A stretch of 64,000 bases of DNA from Anaeramoeba flamelloides (lineage: Eukaryota; Metamonada; Anaeramoebidae): positions 3,163,501 to 3,227,500 of the forward strand of contig JANTQA010000076.1 of assembly GCA_027625915.1 (NCBI GenBank), read 5' to 3'. Positions 29,386-43,100 of this stretch are shown here, piece after piece. The translations under genes and the position numbers were made by a program. The notes under the pieces are model-generated. The model was not told the origin of the DNA. It made no database searches and was given only the letters and a program-made list of their open reading frames with translations. Each line of letters starts with the position of its first letter. The first letter of the stretch is position 1.

Positions 29386-30279
29386 TTTAGCAATATAAAT
29401 TTTTATAATAGAGATCACTATCTAACTTTTTTTTTCAGAATTTTAATTTATATAATAGAATATTTGGAATTTATTTTCTTATTTAGCTTTTAATAGCAAG
29501 CTTATTCTTGTATATCGAGCAAAATCACCTTAAATAGCAACTTTTTAAATTAATAATTATTTTTTATATTCTTTTTAACCAACAACTAAATAAAATTTAC
29601 AATTGATTATAAAATTCTGGAAAGATAACTTTGAAGTTTGCAACTTTTCATATTTATTGAAGAGAACAAGAGAACAAATCTACTCTATTGTTTTTTTAGA
29701 AAAATTTGAGTTTTTTTGTGAAAAATTTTTATAAGAAACGAAATTTTTTTTAATTTTTGAATAAAAAAATTTATTTAAAAATAGATTTTAATTTAAAAGA
29801 TTCTTTTTGAAAAGATTTACTCGAGTTTGTAAAGTTAGAGTCAACTCTCTAAGAGTAATACTTTTTAACACACACAAGGGGTAAATATGAAATTAATGAA
29901 TATACTTAAAAGTTCTTTTTAAAAATCTTTCGAATATTTTATGTACCAGAATATTAAATATATAAATGAATAATAAAATGTGATCTAGTATCTTTACTAT
30001 ATTTCAAAACTATAATTTTTTGAATTTGAATAATAATTTGGATTAAAAAATTTTCTCTTACTTTTTTTTTTTTATCTATAAGAACCTATATTATTGCTCA
30101 AAGAAATCCATTTAACTTTTTTTTTAGATAATTTTAAAATTCAGAACCACTTCAATAGTTATTCTGAAAATTCATTTTCTTTTACAGTTAGAATGTGAAT
30201 ACTCTCATTAAAATTGAATAATGTTGTTTACCATTAAATATATAGAAATTTTTAATTCAAGCCTACAAACAGTTCATTA

Positions 30280-30477
30280 CAGTCAGTTCCACTTTTAAGG
30301 CACGAACTTTCAACGAAATTTAAGGCACAATAAAAATCTCAAATTAAGGCACAAAATTCAGATTACAGTAAAATAAATTGTAATAAAAAAAAATTCCAAA
30401 AAATGTGCCATAATTTGAGAATTTTTTCGTATCTTAAATTTCGTTCAAAGTTTGTGTCTTAAAAGTGGAACTGACTG
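30280..30477. mobile_element. TA-flanked MITE, family CAGTCAGTTCC, well-preserved copy
   Basis: A 198-bp element with terminal inverted repeats CAGTCAGTTCCACTTTTAAG and CTTAAAAGTGGAACTGACTG, flanked by TA on both sides. CAGT-type ends with TA duplication are typical of the Tc1/mariner superfamily. There is no coding capacity. The inverted repeats extend inward (CACGAACTTTCAACGAAATT facing AATTTCGTTCAAAGTTTGTG), so the element can fold over most of its length. Confidence 0.9.
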
Positions 30478-31380
30478 TAATTAGAAGTTGAAAAAAACCC
30501 AAGATCTTTTCAAAGTCATTTTAAAACGATATTTTTATGATTTAATTAAGCACCATGATCGATCTTTGAGTAGATTATTAACTTTGCAATTGAGACTTAT
30601 AAATGCTTAATAAAACAGATTAATTTAAAAATTTTGCTAATTAATTTTTAAATATCCATCAATGATTTAAGAAGACTAACCTTATTTCTGATCAAATTGA
30701 ATTTTGGGATAATAAAAGATAAATTTAATTCAAAAAATTGATATAAAAATAGCTTTTTTAGGATTTTCATTCCCAAACATAAAAGTTTTTTTTTTTTTCG
30801 CCTTTCTCACTTTGTAAGATTACATAAAAATTGGAATTAAAAAAGTTAATACAGGCTTTGAGAGGTTAACAATTCTTCAAGTTTTTATTACTTGTTAAAA
30901 ACTTTACATCTCTGCAAACAAATCCTATTCTATCCACACATTTTCTTGAGATAGTCAATAAAAAAATAGAAATTATCAGTATAAAACCTAATAAAAGATT
31001 TTTAAATGAAAAAACACGTATGGAAAAATACATTGCTAAATTACTTTTCTGTGTTCGTAATAAAAGAATTTTTTCTTTTTCGACCACTTTAAACTCTGAC
31101 ACAAGTTATATTTAACTTGAGTTATTCTCAAAAACTTTCCAATAATCACAAAATGAGAACATTTTTTTTTGTTTTTGGATCTTTTTAATATTTGTATTCA
31201 TTTTTTTTTTCATTCTTTACACAAAAAACCGCCAAAGAAACAAAAAAAAACACTTTTATTATTATTGTTTTAGAATCCTTTTCAATTAAACAGTTTGATT
31301 TGTTCTCTTTTTTTCATCAAAACATAAAAAAGATTAAACAAAACAAAATAAAAGAAACAAAAAGAAAAAAAAAATAAAAA

Positions 31381-34300
31381 ATGACTGATAAAATGATTGA
31401 TCAAGTAGTTGGAATGGGATTTAAACGAAATGAAGTTCAGGAAGTGGTTGAACGAATGACAGTTATTACTATTGAATTGATTTTGGAAGAAATGTTTAAA
31501 TTACAGAGCGGACAAACCACCTCTACGAACACTAATTACCCGATCGAACCAGAAAAAACAAATCGAAGTGATCGTAACGAGCCCGATGAAACAACCAGTT
31601 TACTTTCTAGCAATGGGGGAACGAACAAAAACGTAAGGCCAAAAGCACAAAAAATTACAACCATTCGTAATAAAGACCTTGTAAATGATATCAAATTTAA
31701 TCAACCAACCAAAAATAAAAAAAGAAATCAATACCCAACAAACAGACTTTCAAATTTGACATTTAATGAGCCAAATCTAGCTGGTACGATGATAAGCCAA
31801 GAATCCTCACAATTTGAAAGTGACTTTAATCCCAGGAAGAGATCAAATTATGAAGCAATAAGTTCATCGAACGAAAATCCGACACATGAACATAAGCATG
31901 AACAAGAACAAGAACAAGAACAGGAGAAAGTGGGCAATTGGCATTATATCCCTTGGCCCAAGGATCCCTTTGAAAAAAAACGAATAGAAGGGGTACCAAG
32001 TGGGCTAATTAATGTAGGCAACACTTGCTATGTTAATTCCATGATTCAAAGCTATTTTATGTTACCACAATTCCGAAAATATATTATTCAATTTACACCA
32101 ACAGAAACTGAATTTCAACAATTTGTAAATACAAAACTACTAAATAAGGAAAAACAAGAACAAAACAAAGAAAACCAAAATGAAAAAGGCAAGAGCAATT
32201 CCCCAATTAAAGAAATACCCGGTCTACAAATGATCCATGAACTTCAAATTTTATTTGGAGCAATGCTAATGTCCAATTTGAGGTTTGTTAACCCAAAAAA
32301 GGCAATAAAAAAGTTGTTTAATACCAATGATGTTGATAATTATTTTAAATTTGGACAACAAAACGATGTATTGGAATTCCATGATCACTTTTGTCAAAAA
32401 ATTGAAGACGGGCTATTAGCTTTAAGAAAAATGAAACTAAATCAAAAGGAAGAAGTCAAAGAAATAGACATCGAAAAAGAAAAAGAAAAAGAAAAAGAAA
32501 AAGAAAAAGAAAAGGAGGAAGAAAATGGAAAGAATGATCAACAAAAATTCAGAAATTGTTCAGAAATCAAAAATAAAAATGTAAAAGGAAAAAATGGAAA
32601 CCAAACGAAAGAAATTGAAAAAAAAAACGAAATTGAAAGCGGAAATAAAAAAGAAATTGAAAACGAAACAAAAAAAGAAAAGGAAATTGAAAATAAAGAA
32701 GAAAAAAAAAATAAAAAAAAAGAAGAAAATGAAAATGAAGAAGAAAAAGAACATCAAAATGAAGACAAAAATGAAGAAGAAACTTGGATGTCTGATTTAT
32801 TTTATGGGGAATCAGTAATTTCCATTCGTGGTAATAATGACAAAAATGAAAAATTCGAATTAATTAATCATGAAAATTTAGGAAGAGTAATTTTAGACAT
32901 TGAGCATGGTGATTTGTATTCAAGCTTAGACTCTTATACATTAGAAAAGGGTATTAAATATAAATTACAATCCAAATATAAAACAAGAATTTCTAAAGAA
33001 TTAAGTTTTGAAAAGTTACCAAAAATATTAATTTTCCAATTACAAAGAGTAATTTTTGATAAGGAAACGTTAAGAAGTAAAAAAAACAATCAACCGTTTA
33101 AGTTTGAAAAATATTTATTTTTAGATCGCTATATGTTTCATAATTTAGAAAAAAAACGAAACTCAAGAAAAAGATTGAAGGAATTAAAATTAGAGAAAAA
33201 GCAATTAAAAATTGATTTAATGCATTTAAAAAAATATCATAATTCAGAACTTTCATTGACACAATCATTAGATCACGTCCAAACTTATTTAAACACAATT
33301 TTAAAAAGCTTCAATAGTATGAAACAAAATGATAATCAAAAGGAAAGCGAACAGGGAAAGGAAAGGGAAAGGGGCGATGAAAGAGGGAATGGTGGAAATG
33401 AAATTGATAAGGATTTACTTGGAAATCAAAATTCAAATGATTTACAATTGGCTTCACAAATCATTTTAAAACATAAATTATTAGTTCAAAAAAAAATTCA
33501 ATCATTAAAAGATAAAATTAACGATATTAAAAATAAAATAAAAAATATTTTTATTACAGAAAGAAAGGTTGGATATACAATACATTCAGTATTGATACAT
33601 AGAGGAAATGTGGGAAGCGGTAAATTATTACTTCATTATTTTTTTATATTATTCTTTTGTTTTTTTTTTTTTTTTTGAGTAAATTTTTTAGTTTATCGAG
33701 ATCAAATACACTCACCATTTTAAAATTTGCCATTTTAACAAGAAATTATATATAAAAATAGAATTTTTGAAACAGAATTTAAATTCAAAAATTTGGTCAT
33801 TTCAATTAATAAAAAGAAATTCAAATTCAAAAAAGAAATTAAAAAATTATCTATACCTTATCTTGTAAAACTAATAAAATTTAATCAAAGAATAAACAAT
33901 AAAATTAATTGGAATTCGGAGAATTTAAGGCCTCTTAAAAAATAAATTTATAATTATAATTTTAATGAGTTGTTGAATTCTACCTAGACACTTTTCGTTA
34001 GTTTTTTTTTAATTTGTGAAATAAAACGTAACTTTTACTAAATTTTCTTTTTATTTCTCAAATTAAAAAAAACCTATCTGAAGTTTTTCCAGAATTAGAA
34101 ATAAATTGAATAAAATCTTTGATTTTTTTCTATTCTTTTAAATTCTGGAAAACCGAATGATGATTTTCTTGAGGTTTTCTTATGAAAAGAAAATTTAATA
34201 AATTTTAAAGTGTATTTCTTAAATTAAAAAACACCTAACGAAAAGTGTCTAAATTTTACAGAATTCAAAAGAATAGAGTAAAATCGAACTGTAGTGTATA

Positions 34301-37134
34301 ATTTTTAATTTGACAATACAAATGATATATGTCTTAATATATGGGTATAATGTTTTTTTTAAAGAATTTGTTTTAATGAATATAGACAACTAAATTTGAT
34401 TAGAATATTGTTAAAATCAACCTCCAATTCACTATTTTGGTTCGACAAACCTCCAAAATCTTTTACTTAAATTCGAAAAAAAAAAAAAATATTTTCAACG
34501 TTTTATAATTTTGTAGTTACTAAAATCAAAATCATTTAAAGATCAGCCAATAAGGGTTTGAGTTTGCTGTTTTTTCGTCCAAAATTCGAATAAATAAAGA
34601 AAACCATTTTATTTCTTTGTAAAAATGGAAATTTCATTTAAAATTTTTTTCTTGAAAAAATACAAATCCTGTTTTTTTGTACCGAGTGGAAAACACTCCG
34701 CCAAAACAAAAAAATTTTAAAACCAAAATTGAAATTAAACTATTCTTTCTATGGGTTGAGAAAATAAATTGCTCTTTTTTGTTCTTTTCTTCAACTAAAA
34801 AAAGATAAAATATAATTACTACCAAACATTCAAGCTACAAACAGTTTTATTCCTGATGTGTATTTGTAATTTTTGAAATCCGTTTTGTAATAAATAATCT
34901 CAAAAAGTAAATCTCAGGAATGAAAATGAGTACCAAATCCCCGATGTCTATTATGGATTTAATTTTTGAATGAAAAATTTCACTTCAAAAAAAGCAATTA
35001 AACACGATTTTCCAGTCTTACTCTTCCCTAAATTCCGTTTTATGCTTTAGAATTTGAAATTGTAATGGTTGTATTCCAAAAAAAAAAAAAAAAATGAAAT
35101 ACCTTCTTATTTTTCGAACACTTGTAGTATTTCAAGACATTTAGTTTTTCATACAAATCTATTTTGTATCAATCTCTTATGAACAAAAAACCAAGTATCT
35201 AAACTTTTTAAACTATGTTAAATTCAAATTTCAAAAAGTAACTCTTCATGTTATTCCAAATTAATAGATTTTTAATTATGTTTCAAAAATATGCAAAAAA
35301 TGTTTCAGTTTTTTCTCTTTGAATTTTTTTCTTTATTAGTTTATTGATCAACAATTCCCATTCAATTTTTAATAATAACATAAGAGTGAATATTATTTTT
35401 GGTGTCAATTACAGGAAATTAGAAAAAATAAAAAATACCGAAATTGTAGCGAAAGACATATATATTTTTTTAAACATTTTATTTTATTTTATTTTTCTTC
35501 TTCTTCTTTTTATTTTGAAAAAAAAAATACAAATATTACTTACTCCCATCTTGCAATAAACAAACAAACGAATAAATATAATATTTTTCAAAAGTAATCT
35601 AAACTAATATATATTAATTAAAACTAATGTTTAATTTTAATTTTTTTCTTTGAAATAATTTCATTCAATAACAAAACCTAATTTTGGAAAAATAGGACAT
35701 TATTTTTCGTTTGTTTATGATTCGGTAAATGATAATTGGTGGAAATTTAATGATCGCGAAGTTACTTTAGTTACCGAGAAAGAAGCCATGAATGATTCTG
35801 TTGGGGATAAAAACAATACTACCAATGCATATTGTTTAATTTATGTAACCTCTGATTTTGATCAATGGGACTTATTAAAATCAATAAATGAGCACAAACA
35901 ATTGATTCCAAAAGAGATATCTCTAAAAATCAATGAAAAAAATAAAGATTTTTTAAAAGAAATACAGTTTGCCGAAAAGATTAAAAAAAAGGAAAAATTT
36001 CAAAAAGAGCTTGATCAATATAAATTTAAAATGGAAAATCAATATGATCAAATTTCTGGTTTATTTAGATTATTTCATAAATCTCATAAGAATTATTCTT
36101 TAAAAAATTTTCTTAATTATTGCTATTATACGGAAAATAGTACAATTGCCAAATATTTAATTTTAAAGCAAATTATAAAAACCCAATTCAATATCGAAAG
36201 TATAACAATAAATAAAGTTGGAAATGGAAAAGAAAATGTCGATGGAAATGAAAACGAAAAAGACAATGAGAATAAAAATGAGCAAAATGATAAAAAAGAA
36301 ACTATTCAAAAATATAATAAAGAAAATGATAATCAAAATCAAAAAGAAAATGTATCTAAAATAGAAAATGAAACTGATCTAAAAACCAAACAAGAAAAAG
36401 AAAAAAGAAAAAATATTAAATATTCTAAAAAAATCATTGAACAAATTTTTGAAGATAAAATATTGAATTTTGAAAAACAGATAGAATTAATTGAATATAA
36501 TTATTCCCAATATAAATCGTGTCATGACCAACTGAGATCTTCATTTCAAAATATGCTTATTGAAGATTATTTCCAAGCAATTCTTGAAATCAATTCTGTT
36601 AACCACAAAATTCAAAGGCATTCCATTAAATATATTGATTTCAATTTTGAAAAAATAATTAATATTTGTTTTAATGAAATAATGAATAATTCAATAGATA
36701 ATATAAGTATTGCTATCAAAACTTCCAACGAAAAAATAGATGATAAATATTTTTATCAAATTAAAACAGCATATAAAATTAATAAATTTTTTACTTTGAA
36801 AAGAAATGAAAATATAAAGGATAGAAAAGATCCAATTTTAAATATCTTATTTCCAGATATACAAAATAAAAAATTTGATCAAGATTTAAATTTTAAAAAT
36901 AAAATAAATCAATTAAAACATAAAATTCAATCATTTGAAAATCACAATATTGAACATGTAAATAAAATTCAAGATATTTTGGATTTTGTTGATAATAAAA
37001 ACCATTTTGATGAATTTAAAATTCCCTCGCCAGATACTAAAAAAATTCAAACCACTAAAATTAATACTTACACCGATTATAAGAACAATTTAAAATTATT
37101 ATTCAAGAAATATCCCATTTTAAAAAAAAATTGA
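31381..37134 (+). CDS. USP25/28-like ubiquitin-specific protease, two exons
   Basis: A C19 cysteine protease that removes ubiquitin from proteins. Exons 31381-33619 and 35696-37134 give 1225 residues. An N-terminal UBA-like segment (VVGMGFKRNEVQEVVERM) is followed by the Cys box GLINVGNTCYVNSMIQ with the nucleophile at C216, then the QQNDVLEF box. A long Lys/Glu insert at about 360-465 splits the catalytic domain. The His box spans the splice junction: VLIHRGNVGS joins GHYFSF, placing H748, and WWKFND gives D766. NAYCLIYV matches the end of the USP25/28 catalytic domain (SAYCLMYI). The C-terminal region is helical and charged, with another low-complexity insert. All three catalytic residues are present, so it is probably active. 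The start ATG follows an A-rich leader; the stop is TGA. Confidence 0.92.
33620..35695 (+). other. 2076-bp USP intron
   Basis: The donor is AGCG|GTAAAT and the acceptor AAAATAG|GACAT. Phase 1 is kept and the SGHYF catalytic-His motif is restored. Read-through past the donor gives only a hydrophobic tail. The intron contains palindromic modules at 33985-34290 and two short frames (34634-34825 minus, 35344-35559 plus) that look non-coding. Confidence 0.9.
33985..34290. repeat. Palindromic-module array (family P) in USP intron
   Basis: P2 arms (GTTAGTTTTTTTTTAATTTG; TTTTATTTCTCAAATTAAAA), a P1 palindrome at about 34085-34158 (TTTTCCAGAATTAG facing TTAAATTCTGGAAAACCG) and a second P1 half at 34258-34288, with CTAACG and GACACTTTTCGTTAG linkers. 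Confidence 0.7.
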
Positions 37135-37204
37135 AATTGATATTTTTGTAATATTTTGATAAGTTTATTATAATATTTTTAAACACAACTAGAAATGGAA
37201 ATAT

Positions 37205-37312
37205 AAATATTTTTATTATTTTTTTTTTTTAATATATTACTCTCTACAGAAGGTAATTAATTTTTTTTTAAAAAGTATTTGCATTTTTTTTTTTTTTTTT
37301 TTCATTTATTGC
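37205..37312 (+). terminator. U-rich tracts downstream of USP stop
   Basis: Several runs of about 9-20 T begin about 70 nt after the TGA stop. Placement is similar to the U tracts after the other gene ends in this window. A role in 3' end formation is only suggested by recurrence. Confidence 0.3.
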
Positions 37313-37483
37313 TATTTTAACTGAATTTGTCTTAATTTCAAAAAAAAAAAATATTTTTTTTTTAAATCAAAGTAATTTTTTCTTTTTTGTCTTTAAAATA
37401 AAAAAAAAATATGAATTTTTTTTTTTTCTTATTGAAGAAATGTGATTTGACAAAATAACCAAATTTTTTTTTTTTATTTCTTG

Positions 37484-37580
37484 AAAAAGAAGTGTAAATT
37501 ACACTCTAGAGGATCTTAGACTTAACTTTCCTTTCAGAGATTTAAGCGTAAAATCCTAGATTTCACGATTATTTATGAAG
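37484..37580 (-). repeat. Interspersed repeat F, copy 2 (inverted relative to copy 1)
   Basis: On the minus strand: ATAATCGTGAAATCTAGGAT, then GCTTAAATCTCTGAAAGG, then GAGTGTAAATTACACTTC. It matches 20925-21018 in order, with diverged interiors. Confidence 0.6.
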
Positions 37581-40034
37581 TAAAATAATTTCGAAACTTT
37601 CAAAGTTTTAAAATTAATTCATTAAGTTTTATTTCTTTTAATTTGTTATGAAATATTAATCGATTTTTTTCAGAGGAAGGACATATCCATAAAAAAATGG
37701 TAAATATTTTATATTATTTCTTTTTGTTTACATTTTAAAATTAGAGAACAAAATTGATTTGGGTTTTGATTTTGTATATAATAATATCTATTTATGCAAT
37801 TAGTCAATTTTCTTAATTTGAGGATTATTGGGCTTGAAGGATAACTTAAATATCTATCGTTATTTGTGCAAAGTTGAGAAAACAAGTACAATATTTTTCT
37901 TGATGGAGTGATATTTATAGCACCGAGAAAGAAAAAAAATTTACTTGTTATCAAAAGAATGAGTCAAATTTTATAAGTTATTATTAGTTGAAAATGTAAG
38001 GATCTTCGAGGAAAAAAAAATAATTAAAAAAAAAATAACATAAAAATCAAAATAATTCTAAAGGAGGTAAGCTCATTTTTTATTTTTTGAGTGTCACCAT
38101 TTATGTGAAACTGAATTCTTCAAATCAATTCTTTGGCCAAATATATTGATATTTTCTTAAATACTAGAGTGTATTATATTATAGTATAAGATATTTTCAT
38201 ACCAATAAAAAGACGTAAATCAAAAAGATGAAAAAATTGATCAAAAAAAAAAATAAATAAAAATCATTTATTTCTTGATCTTATCGATAAAATTTTCCAC
38301 AATTACTTATTCTTTATTTGGTTTTATTTTTAATTCCGGATGGAAAATACTTTTGTTTGAAAAATTTTTGAAAAACCAATTACTGTTTATTTCTAAAGAA
38401 TTTCCAAAATGAATTTAAAAATGTTATTTTCATTTAATATACATAAGTTTATTTTTAGTTCCGAAAATCAAAGATTTTTTTAATTTTTCTTGAAAATAAG
38501 GGTTTAAAGGACAAATTCATTTGATTTTATAATTATTTATTTTTAGTTAAAATGAGAAATCAAAAAAATTCTGAATCTGAAATTTTTTCTTGAATTTTTC
38601 AATTATTTTGATTTGAATATTTTGTAACTATTTTTTGATTCCAAGAATTCAAACCCTTTATTTTAATTTTTGAAATGGTAATTTTTGTTTTGGCTTGGTT
38701 TGAGAAAAATATTTTAAAAAAGAATTTTGAAAGTAAATTTGTCACAAAAGGTTTGTAAAATAATAATAAATAGCAATGGGGCGAGAAATTCAAGGAGAAA
38801 AAATAGTTTGTATCCATGCAAACTCAGAAGATAATGAAAGAAAACCAATCTTCAAAAATAGGCTTTTATCGATTTTTTTTTTTTCTCGATTGATTTCAAC
38901 AAATTTATTTGTAAGGATGATCTGTTGTGTTTGGTATTCTAAAAGCAAATATTTGTTTCAAATATACACCTTATCGGGTATATTTTTTGGTTTACTGTTT
39001 GATTAATTTCAATCATTTATATAAACACATTTCTAGATCCAAAACAAAATTTAATCAAACCAAAAATTGAATTAAAAAAAATGTTAAAAAAATCATAAAA
39101 ATTTAAGATTCAACTCTGAATTACTTTGATTCGTTTCACGAATAAAGTAGTGAATGGTATTTTAGTTTCAAATTTTCACTATCTTAAGGCAATCAAAAAA
39201 TATTTTTCAGTTGTGTGAACACAATTAAAAATTTTCAATTTGGTAAAATGTACTTACTTCCTTAATAGTTTTTTTTTCATTTTTTTTAGATCATTAAAGT
39301 TATGTGAATTTTAAATTCCTAAAAGTATTAAAAGTAATTATTCTCAACTAAAAAATTAACTTTTTCTCAACTACATCCATTTTCAATAAGTTCTTTTCTA
39401 CCAGAATCTTTAATCTCTCAAAATTAAAAATCGCTACATAAAAAACACCATTTTAATTCTATTTTTTTAAAAAAAGTAATAGCTGGTTAATTAAGATCTA
39501 GAGAAAATTCACATTTCTTCTATCCCTCTGTCTCTTTTATTTTTTATGTTCAGAAACTTTGTGGAAAAACTCACTCAGTTATTTCTCAAAAAATTTCAAA
39601 AAAAAATCAAAAAAATGAGAAAAAAATAATAAGACTCATAATCAGTAGGGTATTATCATACAAAGATCTTTTTTCTGGAAATAACAAAAATAAATAAGCC
39701 TAGAAAAAAGGTTATTTTTTTTTACATTTTTTTTAGCCTAGTTTTCAACAAACAAAAATATTTCAAATAATGTTTGGGTTAGTATAAAAATCAGATTTTA
39801 ATTCTTTAAATGTAAACTTGAAACAAAATAATCAATTTTTCCAAATATACCGCTGAAAAAGCTTTCAGGTGTAAATATTTTTCAAAATGAAAATTATTTT
39901 GACATAATTACCAAAACACTTTTTTTATTGGGTCAAGTTTTTAAGTTAAATATGATGATTTTAGTCTATATTTTGAATGAAATATTTGAAATTGGATTAA
40001 TATAATTTTATTTATTCAATTTATAAAATCAAAT

Positions 40035-40110
40035 ATTGAAGAAAAAAATAAAAAAAAAAACAAAAAAAGAATAAAAAAAATATAAAAAAAAAAAAAAAAA
40101 GGAAAAAAAT
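40035..40110 (-). terminator. U-rich tract downstream of ChAPs stop
   Basis: The plus strand is nearly pure A with scattered C, G and T, so the ChAPs transcript reads into a U-rich run about 50 nt after its stop. The position parallels the PRP19, USP and GOST gene ends. Confidence 0.3.
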
Positions 40111-40160
40111 ATAAATATAAATAAATAAAATCTTGGATTAATAAAAAAGGAATTTCTCAA

Positions 40161-43100
40161 TTAACGATCCCATCCGTCAACTTGCAATTTTATAGCAATT
40201 TCATAAAAATTAACAATTTCTTGATTAATTTTTTCAAAATTTTTCACATTTTTAGATTTTTTTTTTTTTTTTTTTTTCTTTTGGGTTTTGTTAAAATTCT
40301 TTTGGAAACTATTATTCATTTGTTGATTGTTATTATTTTCACTTTGCAAATTTTCGTTTTCAAATTGTTTAACTTTTGTGGGATAATTGCCGATCAAATC
40401 TTTTAAAAAAATGGCACCTTTGATAAATATACATTTACAAATTAATTCAAAGCAAATAATTTGAAATTGGAAAAGTGTGCATTCAGGTATTAATGACTCA
40501 AAATGCTTTTGTGGCGTATCAATAAAGTTGAACATCAAATCACAATATATTAAGGCTTGGATAAACTGATTTTGCTTCATTTTAATTTTGATTAAATTAA
40601 GTAAAGAATCTGTTTTATTAGCTGTTAAATGAATTTCGTTTTGGAATTTTTTTGATTTGAGTGTGTTATAAAATGATTGCTCTGCCATTTTAATATCTTG
40701 GAGTTTGAGTGCAAGCTTTCCAATTTCTTCCCATTCACGAACTGTTCTTTCAAAGGTTAGTCCAGACGACTGCAAATTGTTTTCTTCCAATTTTAATACT
40801 GACAATGTTGAAGAGTCATGATAAATATGATTTAAAATATTTGCTAGCCATTGTTGATATGTGTAAGTTTGCCATTGTGGAATTATCTCTGGTTCTGGTG
40901 CTTTATTAATTGTTGTTTTAATACTTTTGAATCTTTTATTTTTATTCATATTATCATTAAAATTATCATCATCATCTTCTGAATATTGATAAATTTTATA
41001 ATTATTATGATTATTTTTTTTGGTTTGATCATCCTTATTATTTTTTTGATAACCGATTATTGATTTATTAACTGTTGTACTTTTATTTTTCGTGTTAAAT
41101 GATCTATAATCAAATGAATTATCTTTTTTTATTTTTTCTTTCCCTTCTTTTTCATTCACTTCTTTTTCTTTTTCATTCTCATTTTCCTTTTTCTTCTTAT
41201 TCTTCTTTTTCTTACCCTTTCCCTTTTCGATTCCATCAGAGTTGTTATCATTATCATTATCAATATCATTATCATTTTTAGTATTATATTTATTTTTCTT
41301 AACATTATTAAGAAAATTTCCATCGTCATCATCATCGACGTCATCAGAATAATAATCAGAAGAAATTATTCCATCATTATCTGCCTCATATCCATTCAAA
41401 AACGTTTTGAAGGGCAATTCTTTTTTTTTTAATTTTTTTTGAGTTTGTAATTGATTTAAAATTGTATTTTTTTCTTCGTTTCTTTTCACCAAATTTTGTG
41501 ATTCCCACTCATCGTTATATTGTTCATCGCTTGATTTTTCATTTTGTATTTCGTGTTCAATTTGTACCCATTCCTTATTTGCAAGCTCGGAACCAAATTT
41601 GACTTTTATTATCCCCTTTTTCACACCAGAATCTCTGACATTTTCTAAAAACACTTCGTCTCTGAGTTCGACGATCCTTTTCCAAGTAACCTTTGAAAAA
41701 AACTGGGCAAATATTTTGTAAATTTTTAATGGTAGCCCTTCAATAATTTGAAATTTGTTATTCGTGTTTTTAATAAATAGGCCAATGCCAAACTGGTTGA
41801 AATCTTCAGAGTCCCTTTTCCTTTTCCTTTTCTTTTTCTTTTTATTTTTTTTTCTTTTATTATTTTCATTCAGGAAATTGTTGGAAATAAATGCGCTATT
41901 ATTGTTTTTGTTATTCCAATTTTGACCGTCATTATTAAAATTGGATTGTTGATTATTACCATAATTGTTAAAATTAATATTTCTTTTATATGTATATTTT
42001 TCTCCATCTTTTGAATATAAATCATCTAATTCATCAATTATCGCCTTGGAGCCAATCCTACTTTTCCTTCCATTCCAGAAGGTAACACGTATGATGTTAA
42101 AATCATTATTTTCATTGATATTGTTATTATTATTATTATTATTATTGTTGTTGTTGTTGTTGTTGTTGTTATTTCTTTTCTTCGAATTATTATCAAGTCC
42201 AATAATATTTTCATACTCGTCATAATCTTCATATTGTTGATTAAAATTATTATAATTAGGGTTACTCATACTATTGTTATTATTTGCCTGGCCATCAAGT
42301 CCATTAAAGCCATCGAATGGGCATTTGTTGATCGCTATGAGTGTTCTATTAAAATTTTGGTTATTTAAAGAAATTTTGGCAGACAGCAAAAAAGTCTGTG
42401 GCATAAAGGGGAATAGCGTTTCTAACTTTTTGACAATACTGACAACTTTTTTGTATTTGCCCAAGTTTGCCAATGTTTTGAGATATTCCCTGTTTAAAAA
42501 AAATGAAAATGGGCGTTTTTTCAAGGCCTTTTCAAGGATCTGCTTACCCTTTTTAAGCTTGGATTGCGCCCTATAGCACCGGGCGGCAATCCACAGGAAT
42601 TCTGGCTCGTTTGTTAGTTGTGAAAGCCTTTTGAAAAGCTTCCTACAATATGTATACCTCTGCTGTTGAAATAAAAATTTCATAAAGCCATCAACCAATT
42701 TGTTTGATGTGACGGTCGGGATTGTCCTCATCTGATCAGTGCCCAATGTTGCACCGTGACGGAACATTTCAATGAGTGCGCATTCCAAGACCTGTGGCTG
42801 TGGATCCAGGATGTAGTCGTCAACTAAATTGATGGACAGCCATTTGTCAAAAAAAAATGTGATCTTGGGCTCGTTCCGTAATTGGTTCCACCTTAAGAAG
42901 GAACTCAGCATGATCCCTTTCCAAAAGTTGGGTTCTGGATCCTCTGTTTGCTTGTCGTCCTTGTCAAGAGAATAACACAACAGTTGGTTGGGCAGTGTTA
43001 ACTTCACCACCAGGTCCTCCTTTTGAAAGGCATTATAACTGACAAATGTTAATGTCTCGATCTTCCATTGCTTTTTTTTGTTTTTTTTTGATTCCTGCCC

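Larger units (their letters stand above)
26571..31380. other. Intergenic spacer between divergent PRP19 and USP genes
   Basis: Both flanking genes are transcribed away from this 4.8-kb spacer, so it must hold two promoters. It contains two MITEs (26945-27144 and 30280-30477), a partial copy of repeat E (29110-29385) and many homopolymer tracts. The sense sequence just before the USP start (31320-31380) is A-rich. A 78-codon minus frame at 30866-31102 with one hydrophobic stretch has no recognised family and is not called as a gene. Confidence 0.6.
37135..40160. other. Spacer between convergent USP and ChAPs genes
   Basis: Both neighbours end here. Long T runs lie at 37215-37460 and A runs at 40035-40110, each downstream of a stop codon in mRNA sense. 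One repeat F copy is at 37484-37580. A 76-codon plus frame at 38776-39006 (MGREIQGEKIVCIHANSEDN...) has a slightly more protein-like start, but its second half is hydrophobic noise and no family was recognised. Confidence 0.6.

Noticed and set aside
30866-31102. 78-codon single-TM protein upstream of the USP gene
   Set aside because: No family resemblance, background base composition and no support for expression; a chance frame is likely.
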